A DNA stretch of 64,000 nt from the NCBI RefSeq assembly GCF_030388325.1, contig NZ_CP103794.1:4216001-4280000 (forward strand), written 5' to 3'. The position numbers and the translations under genes are program-made. Source of the stretch: Flavobacterium johnsoniae (GTDB lineage Bacteria; Bacteroidota; Bacteroidia; Flavobacteriales; Flavobacteriaceae). Position 1 is the stretch's first letter; each line of letters begins with the position of its first letter. Positions 8,801 to 16,389 of this stretch are shown piece after piece. The notes below the pieces were generated by a model, which saw only the letters and a program-made list of their open reading frames with translations, was not told the origin of the DNA and made no database searches.

Positions 8801-9914
8801 TGGAATATCAGAAGAACATATCGATAAAATTTTTGATTTGTTTTTTGAAGTTCCGACACATAATCAAGTGCAGAAAAATTACAATAAAGGAACCGGAATC
8901 GGGCTTTCGATTGTAAAAAACATTGTCGAACTTCATAAAGGAAAAATCGATGTGACCAACAAACCAACTGGTGGAGTTATTTTTAAGGTGACTTTACCGC
9001 TTGGCCGCGAGCATCTTTTGGATAATGAAATTATTACTGACTTTAAAATCAGTGACGATATTGAGCAATATTCTGCACAATTGGAAACTTCTGAAATTGT
9101 TGAAAATGATGACATTGAAGATTTAATTGTAAACGAAGAAAAACAAACCATTTTATTGGTTGAAGATCATAAGGTTTTGAGAAAATTCATGAAGAATCTT
9201 CTCAAAAAAGATTACAATATTATTGAAGCCGAAAATGGCAAAATTGCTTTAGAAAAGGCATTAAAATTTGTTCCGAACCTAATTATCAGCGACGTTATTA
9301 TGCCAGAAATGGTTGGAACGGAACTTTGTTCTAAAATAAAAGAGAACATCAAAACCAGCCACATTCCAGTTATTTTGCTGACTTCTCGATCTTCATTAGT
9401 TTATAAATTTGAAGGATTAGAAAGCGGTGCCGATGATTACATTAGTAAACCATTCAATTTAATGGAATTCAGACTTCGAGTTAAAAACCTTTTGAATACA
9501 ACAGAAAGATTAAAAATCAAATTTTCTAGCGAAGACAGTTTTATTCCGTCTGAAATTACGGTTTCTTCTTTGGATGAAGAACTTTTGAAAAAGGCTTTTA
9601 AAATTGTAGAAGAAAACATTTCGAACGAACAATTTGATATTCCGTTTTTCTGCTCTGAATTGGGAGTTAGTCGAACGATGTTATTTTTAAAAATTAAAGC
9701 TTGGACGAATTGCACGCCAAATGAATTTATTCATGAAATAAGATTAAAACGTGCCGCTCAATTATTAGAACAAAACAAATTAACCGTTTCAGAAATCAGT
9801 TATAAAGTTGGTTTTAATAATCCGAAATACTTTAGCAAATGCTTTCAGAAAAAGTATGGCGAAACTCCTTCTCAATATGCCGATAAATTTTATAAATCTT
9901 CGGCAACATTTTAA
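5823..9914 (+). CDS. Hybrid two-component system sensor/regulator (HTCS)
   Basis: A 1363-residue one-protein signalling system of the kind that controls SusCD loci. Order: signal peptide (1-19); a long periplasmic sensor of two-component-regulator propeller repeats (many WIGT/WVGT motifs, about 25-700); a Y_Y_Y domain (about 715-780); one membrane segment (about 786-808); HisKA with His in ISHEFRTPLT (about 844); HATPase with N-box LISNAFRY and G-boxes VEDSGVGI and GTGIGLSIV; a receiver with VEDHK and phosphoacceptor Asp in IISDVIMPE (about 1157); and a C-terminal AraC helix-turn-helix ending in YGETPSQYA. It probably senses an oligosaccharide of the target glycan and activates susCD downstream. 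Confidence 0.95.
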   Translation: MKFKIALLFLVFIFGNLFSQNKYRLKNFSTTDGLSQSSVIAIHQDKFGQMWFGTRDGLNKYDGSRFTIFRNDVSDKYSISNNDILAIEEDNSGKIWVGTYNGLNCYDPISNRFTRYLHTKANHTISNNAVWSIREIGGEMWFGTSKGLTILNKKSGLFSSVFHSDDDASTLPSNNILSILKTREGEIWIGTTKGLCLLTGRKNGKLYFKNYPLNATDLLNVQSVIEDKNGDLWVGTKNKGLLKFNQKEKAFVSFLPAEKYREINTDIRSLVIDNQGSLWVGAYDGIYILGKDQNLQKINNSNNANGIDKVKSVFMDKKGSIWIGCYYKGVNLWDISNVNFSNYNQTSKKIPMSFDVVSSIIADKNQNIYFGTEGGGITIYNKNSEAISYINSKTGQFNKNDIKAMCLSDDHILWIGTFSKGLSAYNTISKKIEDNRIASDLTDLLKESGVYSLKAENKILWIGTFGKGLIRYNTTDKTFQIIGNDTSKPVFLTNNMVRSILIDKQNSIWLGTQNGLNRISLRNFNPKKYQIQHYFYDHSALSGDDILTLFEDSQNKIWVGTKAKGLHVFDGKKFNRINLKVGNTVITSIHSILEDDAKNLWISTNQGIIKYNQSKKTVVIYDQKDGLASNEFNDNSALKVSSNQFYFGSPSGATFFDASKISLNNYAPQVLITDLKIKNEIINAHDKDGILEQSIGFTKTITLDYDKANFSINFAIPNYIRSKNNQYSYRLVGLENNWTTTKNSEANFAIQNPGTYTFEVRGANNDGVWNQTPTTLTVIVNPAPWRSIWAFLLYGIIIGLGLYGLIWIMKSKARLKQKLELEYLETQRIEENNKLKLDFFTNISHEFRTPLTLILGPLQQILADYNGTNEMYKKLLVIEGSANHLLSLINRLMDFRKLENHQVSLESANGNIVKFTKEIFLSFIEYAKDGGYDYTFETQNEEILVYFDRYKLERVFYNLISNAFRYTPKGGSINIKINHDQQNLFIAVEDSGVGISEEHIDKIFDLFFEVPTHNQVQKNYNKGTGIGLSIVKNIVELHKGKIDVTNKPTGGVIFKVTLPLGREHLLDNEIITDFKISDDIEQYSAQLETSEIVENDDIEDLIVNEEKQTILLVEDHKVLRKFMKNLLKKDYNIIEAENGKIALEKALKFVPNLIISDVIMPEMVGTELCSKIKENIKTSHIPVILLTSRSSLVYKFEGLESGADDYISKPFNLMEFRLRVKNLLNTTERLKIKFSSEDSFIPSEITVSSLDEELLKKAFKIVEENISNEQFDIPFFCSELGVSRTMLFLKIKAWTNCTPNEFIHEIRLKRAAQLLEQNKLTVSEISYKVGFNNPKYFSKCFQKKYGETPSQYADKFYKSSATF

Positions 9915-9937
9915 ACAATCCTCATTTTTAAAGGCTT

Positions 9938-9973
9938 AAAAAAGGGTATCTGTATTTTTAGATACCCTTTTTT
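9938..9973 (+). terminator. Rho-independent terminator after the HTCS gene
   Basis: AAAAAGGGTATCT, a short loop, then AGATACCCTTTTTT: a stem of at least 12 pairs followed by a T run, 24 bases after the stop codon. Confidence 0.85.
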
Positions 9974-10006
9974 GTATTTCTGTTTCTTTTTTGGCTTCTA
10001 CATTTG
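9971..10006 (+). promoter_or_regulatory. Possible promoter of the susCD operon
   Basis: TACATTTG (9999-10006) fits the TAnnTTTG -7 element. An upstream TTTG (9971-9974) is 24 bases away, longer than ideal, so the -33 half is weak, as expected for an activator-dependent promoter. Transcription would begin close to 10011, giving a leader of about 120 bases before susC. Confidence 0.45.
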
Positions 10007-10010
10007 CGAT

Positions 10011-10103
10011 ATGAAAATCAAGAAAACAAACTTCTTATTGCTGCAAATTCTATTTGTCATCATCATCATCGGAATGAGTTTATTGCTTTTCTACTTTATC
10101 TAA
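10011..10103 (+). CDS. Possible 30-residue membrane peptide upstream of susC
   Basis: An ATG-initiated frame begins with MKIKKTNFLLLQILFVIIII and ends FYFI at a TAA. It has a short basic N-terminus and one long hydrophobic stretch, the profile of a single-span small membrane protein. It lies 27 bases before the susC start. Against it: the TACATTTG element ends 4 bases before the ATG, so the message could be leaderless here or the ATG could lie at the transcription start. Real gene or leader DNA cannot be decided from this sequence alone. Confidence 0.4.
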   Translation: MKIKKTNFLLLQILFVIIIIGMSLLLFYFI

Positions 10104-10130
10104 CTTATTAACCTTAAAACCAAAAAATGA

Positions 10131-13100
10131 ATGTTTACAGACCAAAAAAACAAATCGTTTAAATGGTGTTTACTAGTTTCTTTTTTACTAGTTAATATCG
10201 TGATGCATGCACAGGAACGAAAAGTTACCGGAAAAATAACTTCCAGCGAAGATTTACTCGGGCTTCCCGGTGCTAATGTTTATATCAAAAATTCTTCTGT
10301 CGGAGCTTCCGCCGATATGGACGGAAATTACTCGGTTATTGTAGGAGAAAAAAATGCTGTTTTAGTTTTTAATTTTGTCGGATTTCAAACCGTAGAAATT
10401 CCAGTTGGAACCAAAACCGTAATCAATGTAAGTTTAAAACCAGATACAAAAGCGCTTGATGAAGTAATCGTAGTTGGTTACGGAACTCGTAAAAAAAGCG
10501 ACATTACAGGATCTGTTTCTTCTGTAACGGCAAAAGAATTGACTGCTTATCCACTTTTAAATGCAGAACAAGCTTTACAAGGCCGTGCAGCGGGTGTTTC
10601 CGTAATGACAAATAATGGTGGTGAACCAGGTGCTCCGGTAAAAATCAGGGTTCGTGGAGGAACTTCTATTAATGCCAGTGGTGATGCTCTTATAGTTGTT
10701 GATGGTTTTGCAGGAGTTGCAATGCCAGCTCCGCAAGATATCGCTTCGATTGAGGTTTTAAAAGATGCTTCGGCAACTGCAATTTACGGATCTCGAGGTT
10801 CAAACGGAGTTATCATGGTTACGACTAAAAAGGGAAAACCTGGAAAACCTGTAATCGAATTTAGCAACTCGACTTCTGTACAATCTGTAAATAACAAATT
10901 GCATTTATTAAATGCCGATCAGTTTGCGGCGTATAGAAAAAGTTTCACAACGCACACGCAAGGTCCTGCAAACTCAGACTGGCAAGACATTATTTATCGT
11001 GATGGAATGATTTCGAATACGCAATTATCATTTTCTGGCGGTTCTGAAGATATTAAGTATTATGTTTCAGGAACTTATTTTAACCAAGATGGAGTTGTTA
11101 TTAATTCTGGAATCGATAAATACACCATTGTTGCGAATCTTGAAGCCAATCTTACTCCAAAATTAAAAGTTGGATTAAACAATTTTACAAGTAAACAAAA
11201 CAAAGAAGGAATTATCAGCCAGACTGGAGCTGGAGGAACTGGTGCTGCAGGTGTTATTGCTTCTGCTTATCGTTTTATGCCAGACAAAGGAATTTACAAT
11301 GCCGATGGAACGTACACCACAACGGCTCCAATTGGAGATGATATTGACAACCCGTACGCAACGGCAATGGAAAATATCTTGGAAACTGTTTCTATCGTAA
11401 ACCGAAACAATTTCTTTGCGCAATATCAAATCACTAAAGATTTAGATTTTAAAACTACTTTAGGTTTAACCGATAATAATTCGCAAACAGGAAGATTTAT
11501 TCCGTCAACTTTAATCGCAGGAAAAAATATTAAAGGAGAAGCTTCAGTAAACAACACAAGATTTTCTTCTTTCTTGACAGAGAATTATTTGACTTTCAAA
11601 CGTGAAATTATCTCAAAAGGAATTTTAACTGTTCTTGGAGGATATTCATACCAAAAAAATAAAAACGAAAGTTCTTATGCAGCTTCAAGAGGATTTTTAA
11701 CAAATACCAATTCTTACAGAAATTTAGGCGCTGGAACGGTATTCTTAAAACCAGATTCTAACTTGTCTGAAACTGAATTGATTTCTGCTTTCGGAAGGTT
11801 GAATTTCGATTATGATGACAAATATTTGCTAACATTTACCGCAAGACGCGATGGTTCTTCAAGTTTTAGTAAAAACTACAAATACGGAACTTTTCCTTCT
11901 GGAGCAATTGGATGGAATGTTAGTAAAGAAAACTTCTTAAAAGACAATAAAACGATTTCAAACCTAAAACTAAGAGCAAGTTACGGAGCAACAGGAAATC
12001 CCTCAATTGGTGCTTATTCTACTCTTTCTAGATTCTCTGAAATTTATGATGTCAGCGGTGACGTGATTGTAAATGCTGTTCAATTGACTTCTTTGGATAA
12101 TCCAAACTTGAAATGGGAAACTTCATACCAACAGGATTACGGAATTGATTTAGGTTTATTCGACAACAGAATTAGCATTACAGCAGATTATTATAAAACA
12201 ATTACCAAAGATTTATTGTTTAACAGACCGCTTCCAGGAGTTTCTGGAATTGCCTCTCAGCTTCAAAATGTGGGTGAATTAGAAAATAAAGGTTGGGAAT
12301 TGGGAATTAATACTAAAAACTTTATCGGTGCCGATTTTACTTGGTCAACAAGTTTTAATATTTCTTCAAACAAAAACAAAGTATTAAAATTAGCCGATAA
12401 TAAAGACCTTTTAATCAACTCTGCGCCTGGTCACTTTTTAGCGACAGAATCACAGATTTTGAGAGTGGGTCAACCAGTTGGTTCTTTCTTTGGATTTATT
12501 TATGATGGTGTAATTCAGCAAGGTGAAGCCGTTTTACCTGGAAATTTTGAAACTATTGCTGGAGGCGAAAAATTCAGAGATGTAAATGGCGACGGAAAAT
12601 TAGATTCGCAAGATAAAACGATTATCGGAAATCCAAATCCTGATTTCATTTTCGGATTTAATAATGATTTCACTTATAAAAATCTAGATTTAAATATCTT
12701 CTTTCAAGGTTCGCAAGGAGGTCAAATCTTAAACTATACTTTGATGGAATTGGCTTCTGGAAACAATAACGCTACAACAGAAGTTTTAGACGCTTGGACA
12801 CCAACTAATACAGATACAAATGTTCCGATAAATGCCGCGAGAACGAAGAGAATTACTTCTAGATTTGTTTATGATGGAAGTTATATTCGTTTAAAAAACA
12901 TCTCTTTAGGATATAGTTTGGATGAAAAAATTGTTTCGAAAATGGGATTAAGCAAAGTTCGTTTTTACATCAGTGCGCAAAACCTTTGGACTATTACCGA
13001 TTATCCGGGAACAGATCCTGAAACCAATTACTTAAACGATACCAACTCAAGAAGTAACACCAATTTAGGATTAGATTATGGAGGATATCCAAACGTAAGA

Positions 13101-13133
13101 ACATTTACATTCGGATTTAACCTTAAATTTTAA
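10131..13133 (+). CDS. SusC/RagA-family TonB-linked outer membrane transporter
   Basis: A 1000-residue outer membrane importer. Order: signal peptide (about 1-27, ending VMHAQ); a carboxypeptidase-regulatory-like domain (about 30-110, KVTGKITSSEDLLGLPGANV); a TonB-box-like DEVIVVGYGTRKKSDITGSV; a plug domain with VKIRVRGGTSIN and IEVLKDASATAIYGSRGSNG; and a 22-strand barrel with the SusC signature around DNPNLKWETSYQQ. It ends in FGFNLKF, a terminal phenylalanine as usual for barrel assembly. With SusD (13323) it would bind and import oligosaccharides. The start at 10131 is used because an overlapping ATG at 10127 opens only a short frame. Confidence 0.95.
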   Translation: MFTDQKNKSFKWCLLVSFLLVNIVMHAQERKVTGKITSSEDLLGLPGANVYIKNSSVGASADMDGNYSVIVGEKNAVLVFNFVGFQTVEIPVGTKTVINVSLKPDTKALDEVIVVGYGTRKKSDITGSVSSVTAKELTAYPLLNAEQALQGRAAGVSVMTNNGGEPGAPVKIRVRGGTSINASGDALIVVDGFAGVAMPAPQDIASIEVLKDASATAIYGSRGSNGVIMVTTKKGKPGKPVIEFSNSTSVQSVNNKLHLLNADQFAAYRKSFTTHTQGPANSDWQDIIYRDGMISNTQLSFSGGSEDIKYYVSGTYFNQDGVVINSGIDKYTIVANLEANLTPKLKVGLNNFTSKQNKEGIISQTGAGGTGAAGVIASAYRFMPDKGIYNADGTYTTTAPIGDDIDNPYATAMENILETVSIVNRNNFFAQYQITKDLDFKTTLGLTDNNSQTGRFIPSTLIAGKNIKGEASVNNTRFSSFLTENYLTFKREIISKGILTVLGGYSYQKNKNESSYAASRGFLTNTNSYRNLGAGTVFLKPDSNLSETELISAFGRLNFDYDDKYLLTFTARRDGSSSFSKNYKYGTFPSGAIGWNVSKENFLKDNKTISNLKLRASYGATGNPSIGAYSTLSRFSEIYDVSGDVIVNAVQLTSLDNPNLKWETSYQQDYGIDLGLFDNRISITADYYKTITKDLLFNRPLPGVSGIASQLQNVGELENKGWELGINTKNFIGADFTWSTSFNISSNKNKVLKLADNKDLLINSAPGHFLATESQILRVGQPVGSFFGFIYDGVIQQGEAVLPGNFETIAGGEKFRDVNGDGKLDSQDKTIIGNPNPDFIFGFNNDFTYKNLDLNIFFQGSQGGQILNYTLMELASGNNNATTEVLDAWTPTNTDTNVPINAARTKRITSRFVYDGSYIRLKNISLGYSLDEKIVSKMGLSKVRFYISAQNLWTITDYPGTDPETNYLNDTNSRSNTNLGLDYGGYPNVRTFTFGFNLKF

Positions 13134-13144
13134 TGTAAATAATA

Positions 13145-13293
13145 TTAAACACATAGAAACATAGATTTTTTTTCAGAAGAAGAAAATTTAAAAAACTAGT
13201 TTTTACACATAGCTATACACAAAGTGCTATGATCATTAATGCAAGTGAAACGCCTTATTTAGCATTTTTAAAAGCTATGTATCTATGTGTTAA
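13145..13293. repeat. Intergenic inverted repeat between susC and susD (ACACATAG words)
   Basis: Arms 13145-13166 (TTAAACACATAGAAACATAG...) and 13273-13293 (...CTATGTATCTATGTGTTAA) are imperfect complements about 106 bases apart. The interior repeats the same word once more (ACACATAGCTATACAC). It falls inside the susC-susD transcript and could form an RNA stem that tunes relative expression. Confidence 0.65.
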
Positions 13294-13322
13294 GTTATAC
13301 CCTAATATCAAAAAATAATATT

Positions 13323-14843
13323 ATGAAAAAATATATCGCTTTTTTATTATTCGGCACACTTGCTTTTTTTAGCTGTTCCGATCTGGAAGAACATCCTGTT
13401 GGAGTTATTCGTCCAGAAAACTTTTTCAATAATACAGACGATTTGCAAGCGGCTGTAAATGGTGCATTTGCCAACATTGCACACAACAATTATTGGGGAA
13501 GAGAATTTACAATCGCTCTAATGCTTCGCGATGATATGTCTGATATTGGTGATAGAACGACTCAAGCAGCTCGTATAGATGTTAATGATATGAGCATGAA
13601 CGATACCAACGCACTTGTTGCTAACTTTTGGCCGCAATCTTATGTGATTATTACGGCAGCAAATCAAGCAATCGAAGGCGCTAAAAAAACACCTGGAGAT
13701 CCTGCAAAAGTTAACGCTATTGTGGCGCAAGCCTATTTTGCCAGAGCATTTACTTATTATCATTTAGTGCGTCTTTTTGGAGATATTCCATACATTGATT
13801 TTGTTGTAAATGATGTCAAACAAGTGAGTTCGATTACTAAAACCAAAGAAGCAGACGTTTATCCAAAAATTATTGCTGATTTAGAATTTGCGAAACAATG
13901 GCTGGAAGACAAACCAAAAGTAAAAGCAGTTCCTGGAAAAGGTACAGCGGCAGGATATTTATCTTCTGTTTATTTAACTTTAGGACAATATCAAAAAGCA
14001 TATGACGAAGCAAAATATGTAATTACAAATGAAGCCAAATTTGGTTTAGGTTTAGATGCTGATTTTCAAGATTTATTCAACGCTAACAAAACCGCTACAT
14101 TAAAAGAGCCTCTTTTTACAGTTGATTTCAATAACTTAACTTCTGGAAATTACGGTCAAGATTATACGGCATTTTTTACAGGTTCATTAAAAGACGACAG
14201 TTATAGCTACGGACAAGGGTTTTCAGTTGCGGTTCCTTCACTAAAAGTATTCAATACTTGGGATCAGAGAGATTACAGAAGAGCGGTAAGTTTTGATACT
14301 ATTATTAGAAAGAAAACAGGTCCAGGCGGATCTTTGCAAGTTTTTCCATCAAGTGATAATGAAAAAGCGCCACGTCCACATATTGCAAAATATTTCCGTT
14401 TTCCGGGAAAAGCTGGTGCAAACGGAAGAACTTCTCAACATAATTATATCACAATGCGTTTTGCAGAAGTTTTATTGACTGCAGCCGAAGCTTTAAATGA
14501 AATTACTCCGGGAACAACCGAAGCTGATGGTTACGTAAATCGTGTTCGCGCAAGAGCAAGAAACAAAGCAGGAAAACAAGTTTCTTTTCCAGCAAATGTT
14601 ACTCCAGGTTTATCTAAAGATGCTTTTAGAAAAATGGTTGTTGATGAAAGAAGATTAGAATTGGCTTTTGAATATATTAGATGGTACGATATTAAAAGAC
14701 TTAAAATTGGTCCTGAAGTTTTTAGCCCAACTGGTTTAGAACCACATGCTAATTTCGATCCGAATAAAGATTATTTATGGCCGTTGCCAGGAACCGAATT
14801 GGCAATTAATCCGAATTTAAAACCAAATAATCCGGGTTATTAA
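13323..14843 (+). CDS. SusD/RagB-family glycan-binding lipoprotein
   Basis: A 506-residue surface lipoprotein starting at ATG 13323; the frame is open 12 codons further up, but this start gives a proper lipoprotein signal (MKKYIAFLLFGTLAFFSC, lipid Cys18). SusD features: N-terminal helical repeats (VNAIVAQAYFARAFTYYHLV), the alpha-helical TPR-like scaffold, and the C-terminal RagB/SusD region with MRFAEVLLTAAEALNEI, DERRLELAFEYIRWYDIKR and the terminal LWPLPGTELAINPNL. It would cap the SusC barrel and bind glycan. Follows susC by about 190 bases filled by an inverted repeat. Confidence 0.95.
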   Translation: MKKYIAFLLFGTLAFFSCSDLEEHPVGVIRPENFFNNTDDLQAAVNGAFANIAHNNYWGREFTIALMLRDDMSDIGDRTTQAARIDVNDMSMNDTNALVANFWPQSYVIITAANQAIEGAKKTPGDPAKVNAIVAQAYFARAFTYYHLVRLFGDIPYIDFVVNDVKQVSSITKTKEADVYPKIIADLEFAKQWLEDKPKVKAVPGKGTAAGYLSSVYLTLGQYQKAYDEAKYVITNEAKFGLGLDADFQDLFNANKTATLKEPLFTVDFNNLTSGNYGQDYTAFFTGSLKDDSYSYGQGFSVAVPSLKVFNTWDQRDYRRAVSFDTIIRKKTGPGGSLQVFPSSDNEKAPRPHIAKYFRFPGKAGANGRTSQHNYITMRFAEVLLTAAEALNEITPGTTEADGYVNRVRARARNKAGKQVSFPANVTPGLSKDAFRKMVVDERRLELAFEYIRWYDIKRLKIGPEVFSPTGLEPHANFDPNKDYLWPLPGTELAINPNLKPNNPGY

Positions 14844-14846
14844 TTG

Positions 14847-15090
14847 AACGCAGATGAAACGGATTTGCTATCGCAAAGACACGGAAAAAAACGGATTTGT
14901 TTAATTACGTAATGTGTATTAAATCTCACGTAGATTATATAGAATTAATAACCAAAAAGTTTAAAACATTCAATAAAAGAATCCATTTTTAAATCTGTTT
15001 TAATTTGTACAAATCTGTACAAATCTGTGTAAAATAAAAAATCTGTGTAAATCAGCGTTTTCGCGATAGCGAATCTGTTTCATCCGCGTC
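14847..15090. repeat. Intergenic inverted repeat (GCGATAGCGAATC word), copy 1
   Basis: Arm 14847-14880 (AACGCAGATGAAACGGATTT...) is complementary, with a few mismatches, to arm 15057-15090 (GTTTTCGCGATAGCGAATCT...). The space between holds further repeats of AAATCTGTGTAAATC. The same element, including GCGATAGCGAATC, recurs at 37318-37445. It occupies nearly the whole susD-GH88 gap. Confidence 0.75.
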
Positions 15091-15129
15091 TAAAAATTTA
15101 GTAACGATACTAAAAATATTATTTTAAAT

Positions 15130-16320
15130 ATGAAGAATGTCAGTTTCATTTCTTTAATTCTTGGGTTTGCATCGCTGGCAACAGCATGCAAATCCGGAAT
15201 TAATTCTCCAACAAAAAACACTTCTGCTGCGACAGAAAAACTAGAAACGCGTTACAAAATGTTGCTCGATTATCCCATTGATTCTATGTCGATGCCGAGA
15301 AGCATGAACATTAAAACATTAGAAATTCGTAAAGTGCCCTCAAAAGATTGGACAAGCGGTTTTTTTGCTGGAAATCTTTGGCAATTATACCGATTGACAG
15401 GCGATTCAAAATACAAAGAACAAGCTCAAAAATGGACTCCGTTTAGCAAAAAGGAAAGTGTAAACAGTAATTCGCATGACGTTGGTTTTAAAGTGTTTTG
15501 CAGTTTTGGAGAAGCTCTAAAAGTGGAAAACAAGAAAGAATACGAAGCGGTAATTATTAAAGGCGCAGAAACTTTATGCACAAGGTTTAATCCAAAAGTG
15601 GGTTCGATTCGTTCTTGGGATTTCAACAAAGAAATTTGGGATTATCCTGTTATCATCGACAATATGATGAATTTGGAATTGCTTTTTGAAGCATCAAAAT
15701 TATCTGGAAATCCGAAATATCGCAACGTAGCTATTCAGCATGCTAATACGACTTTGAAAAATCAATTTAGAGAAGATAATAGCTGTTATCACGTTATTGA
15801 TTACAATCCGAAAACGGGCGAAGTTAGAAAGAAAACTACGCTTCAAGGCTACAATGACGATTCGGTTTGGGCGCGCGGACAAGGCTGGGCTGTTTACGGT
15901 TTTACAATGTCGTATCGCTATACAAAAGACCCAGCTTATCTAAAACAAGCCGAAGCTACTGCCCTATTTTTTATGGCAAATAAAAATCTGCCCGAAGACG
16001 GAATTCCATATTGGGATTTAAAAGATCCAAGTATTCCGAATTCGCCTCGAGATGTTTCGGCGGCTATGGTTATGGCTTCAGCATTATATGAATTATATAC
16101 TTATACAAAGAAAGAAAATTACTTGGCTTTTGCAGATAAACTGATGACTTCTGTACAAACCGATAAATACATTCTAGATACTGAAATTAAGGCTCCATTT
16201 CTTTTCGATCATAGCACAGGAAACTGGCCAAAACATGATGAAATAGACGAACCGATTATTTATGCCGATTATTATTTTCTAGAAGCACTTCTTAGACAAA
16301 GGGACAAAGGTTCAAAGTAA
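15130..16320 (+). CDS. GH88 unsaturated glucuronyl hydrolase, lipoprotein
   Basis: A 396-residue alpha/alpha-barrel hydrolase of GH88. It removes the 4,5-unsaturated uronic acid left at the non-reducing end by polysaccharide lyases. Both catalytic aspartates are in place: HDVGFKVF (Asp117) and DNMMNLELLFEAS (Asp177). Also seen are WTSGFFAGNLWQLY and DDSVWARGQGWAVYGF. The N-terminus carries a lipobox (SLATAC, Cys20), so it sits on a membrane, probably facing the periplasm. Its presence implies that a lyase acts earlier in the pathway; the beta-helix protein at 4064 is the only candidate in view. The final codons lie inside an inverted-repeat arm (16301-16334). Confidence 0.92.
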   Translation: MKNVSFISLILGFASLATACKSGINSPTKNTSAATEKLETRYKMLLDYPIDSMSMPRSMNIKTLEIRKVPSKDWTSGFFAGNLWQLYRLTGDSKYKEQAQKWTPFSKKESVNSNSHDVGFKVFCSFGEALKVENKKEYEAVIIKGAETLCTRFNPKVGSIRSWDFNKEIWDYPVIIDNMMNLELLFEASKLSGNPKYRNVAIQHANTTLKNQFREDNSCYHVIDYNPKTGEVRKKTTLQGYNDDSVWARGQGWAVYGFTMSYRYTKDPAYLKQAEATALFFMANKNLPEDGIPYWDLKDPSIPNSPRDVSAAMVMASALYELYTYTKKENYLAFADKLMTSVQTDKYILDTEIKAPFLFDHSTGNWPKHDEIDEPIIYADYYFLEALLRQRDKGSK

Positions 16321-16374
16321 CAGAGTAACAAAGGTTTCTAGCCTTTGTCACTTTGAGCCTTTGTCACCTTGTCA
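16301..16374. repeat. Inverted repeat overlapping the GH88 stop codon (GACAAAGG words)
   Basis: Arm 16301-16334 (GGGACAAAGGTTCAAAGTAA...) pairs with 16341-16374 (CCTTTGTCACTTTGAGCC...), separated by about 6 bases. The left arm includes the last codons and the stop of GH88, so the element has grown into, or supplies, the C-terminal residues RDKGSK. A half-copy with the same words is at 42301-42335. Confidence 0.7.
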
Positions 16375-16389
16375 CTAAAAAAATAACCT

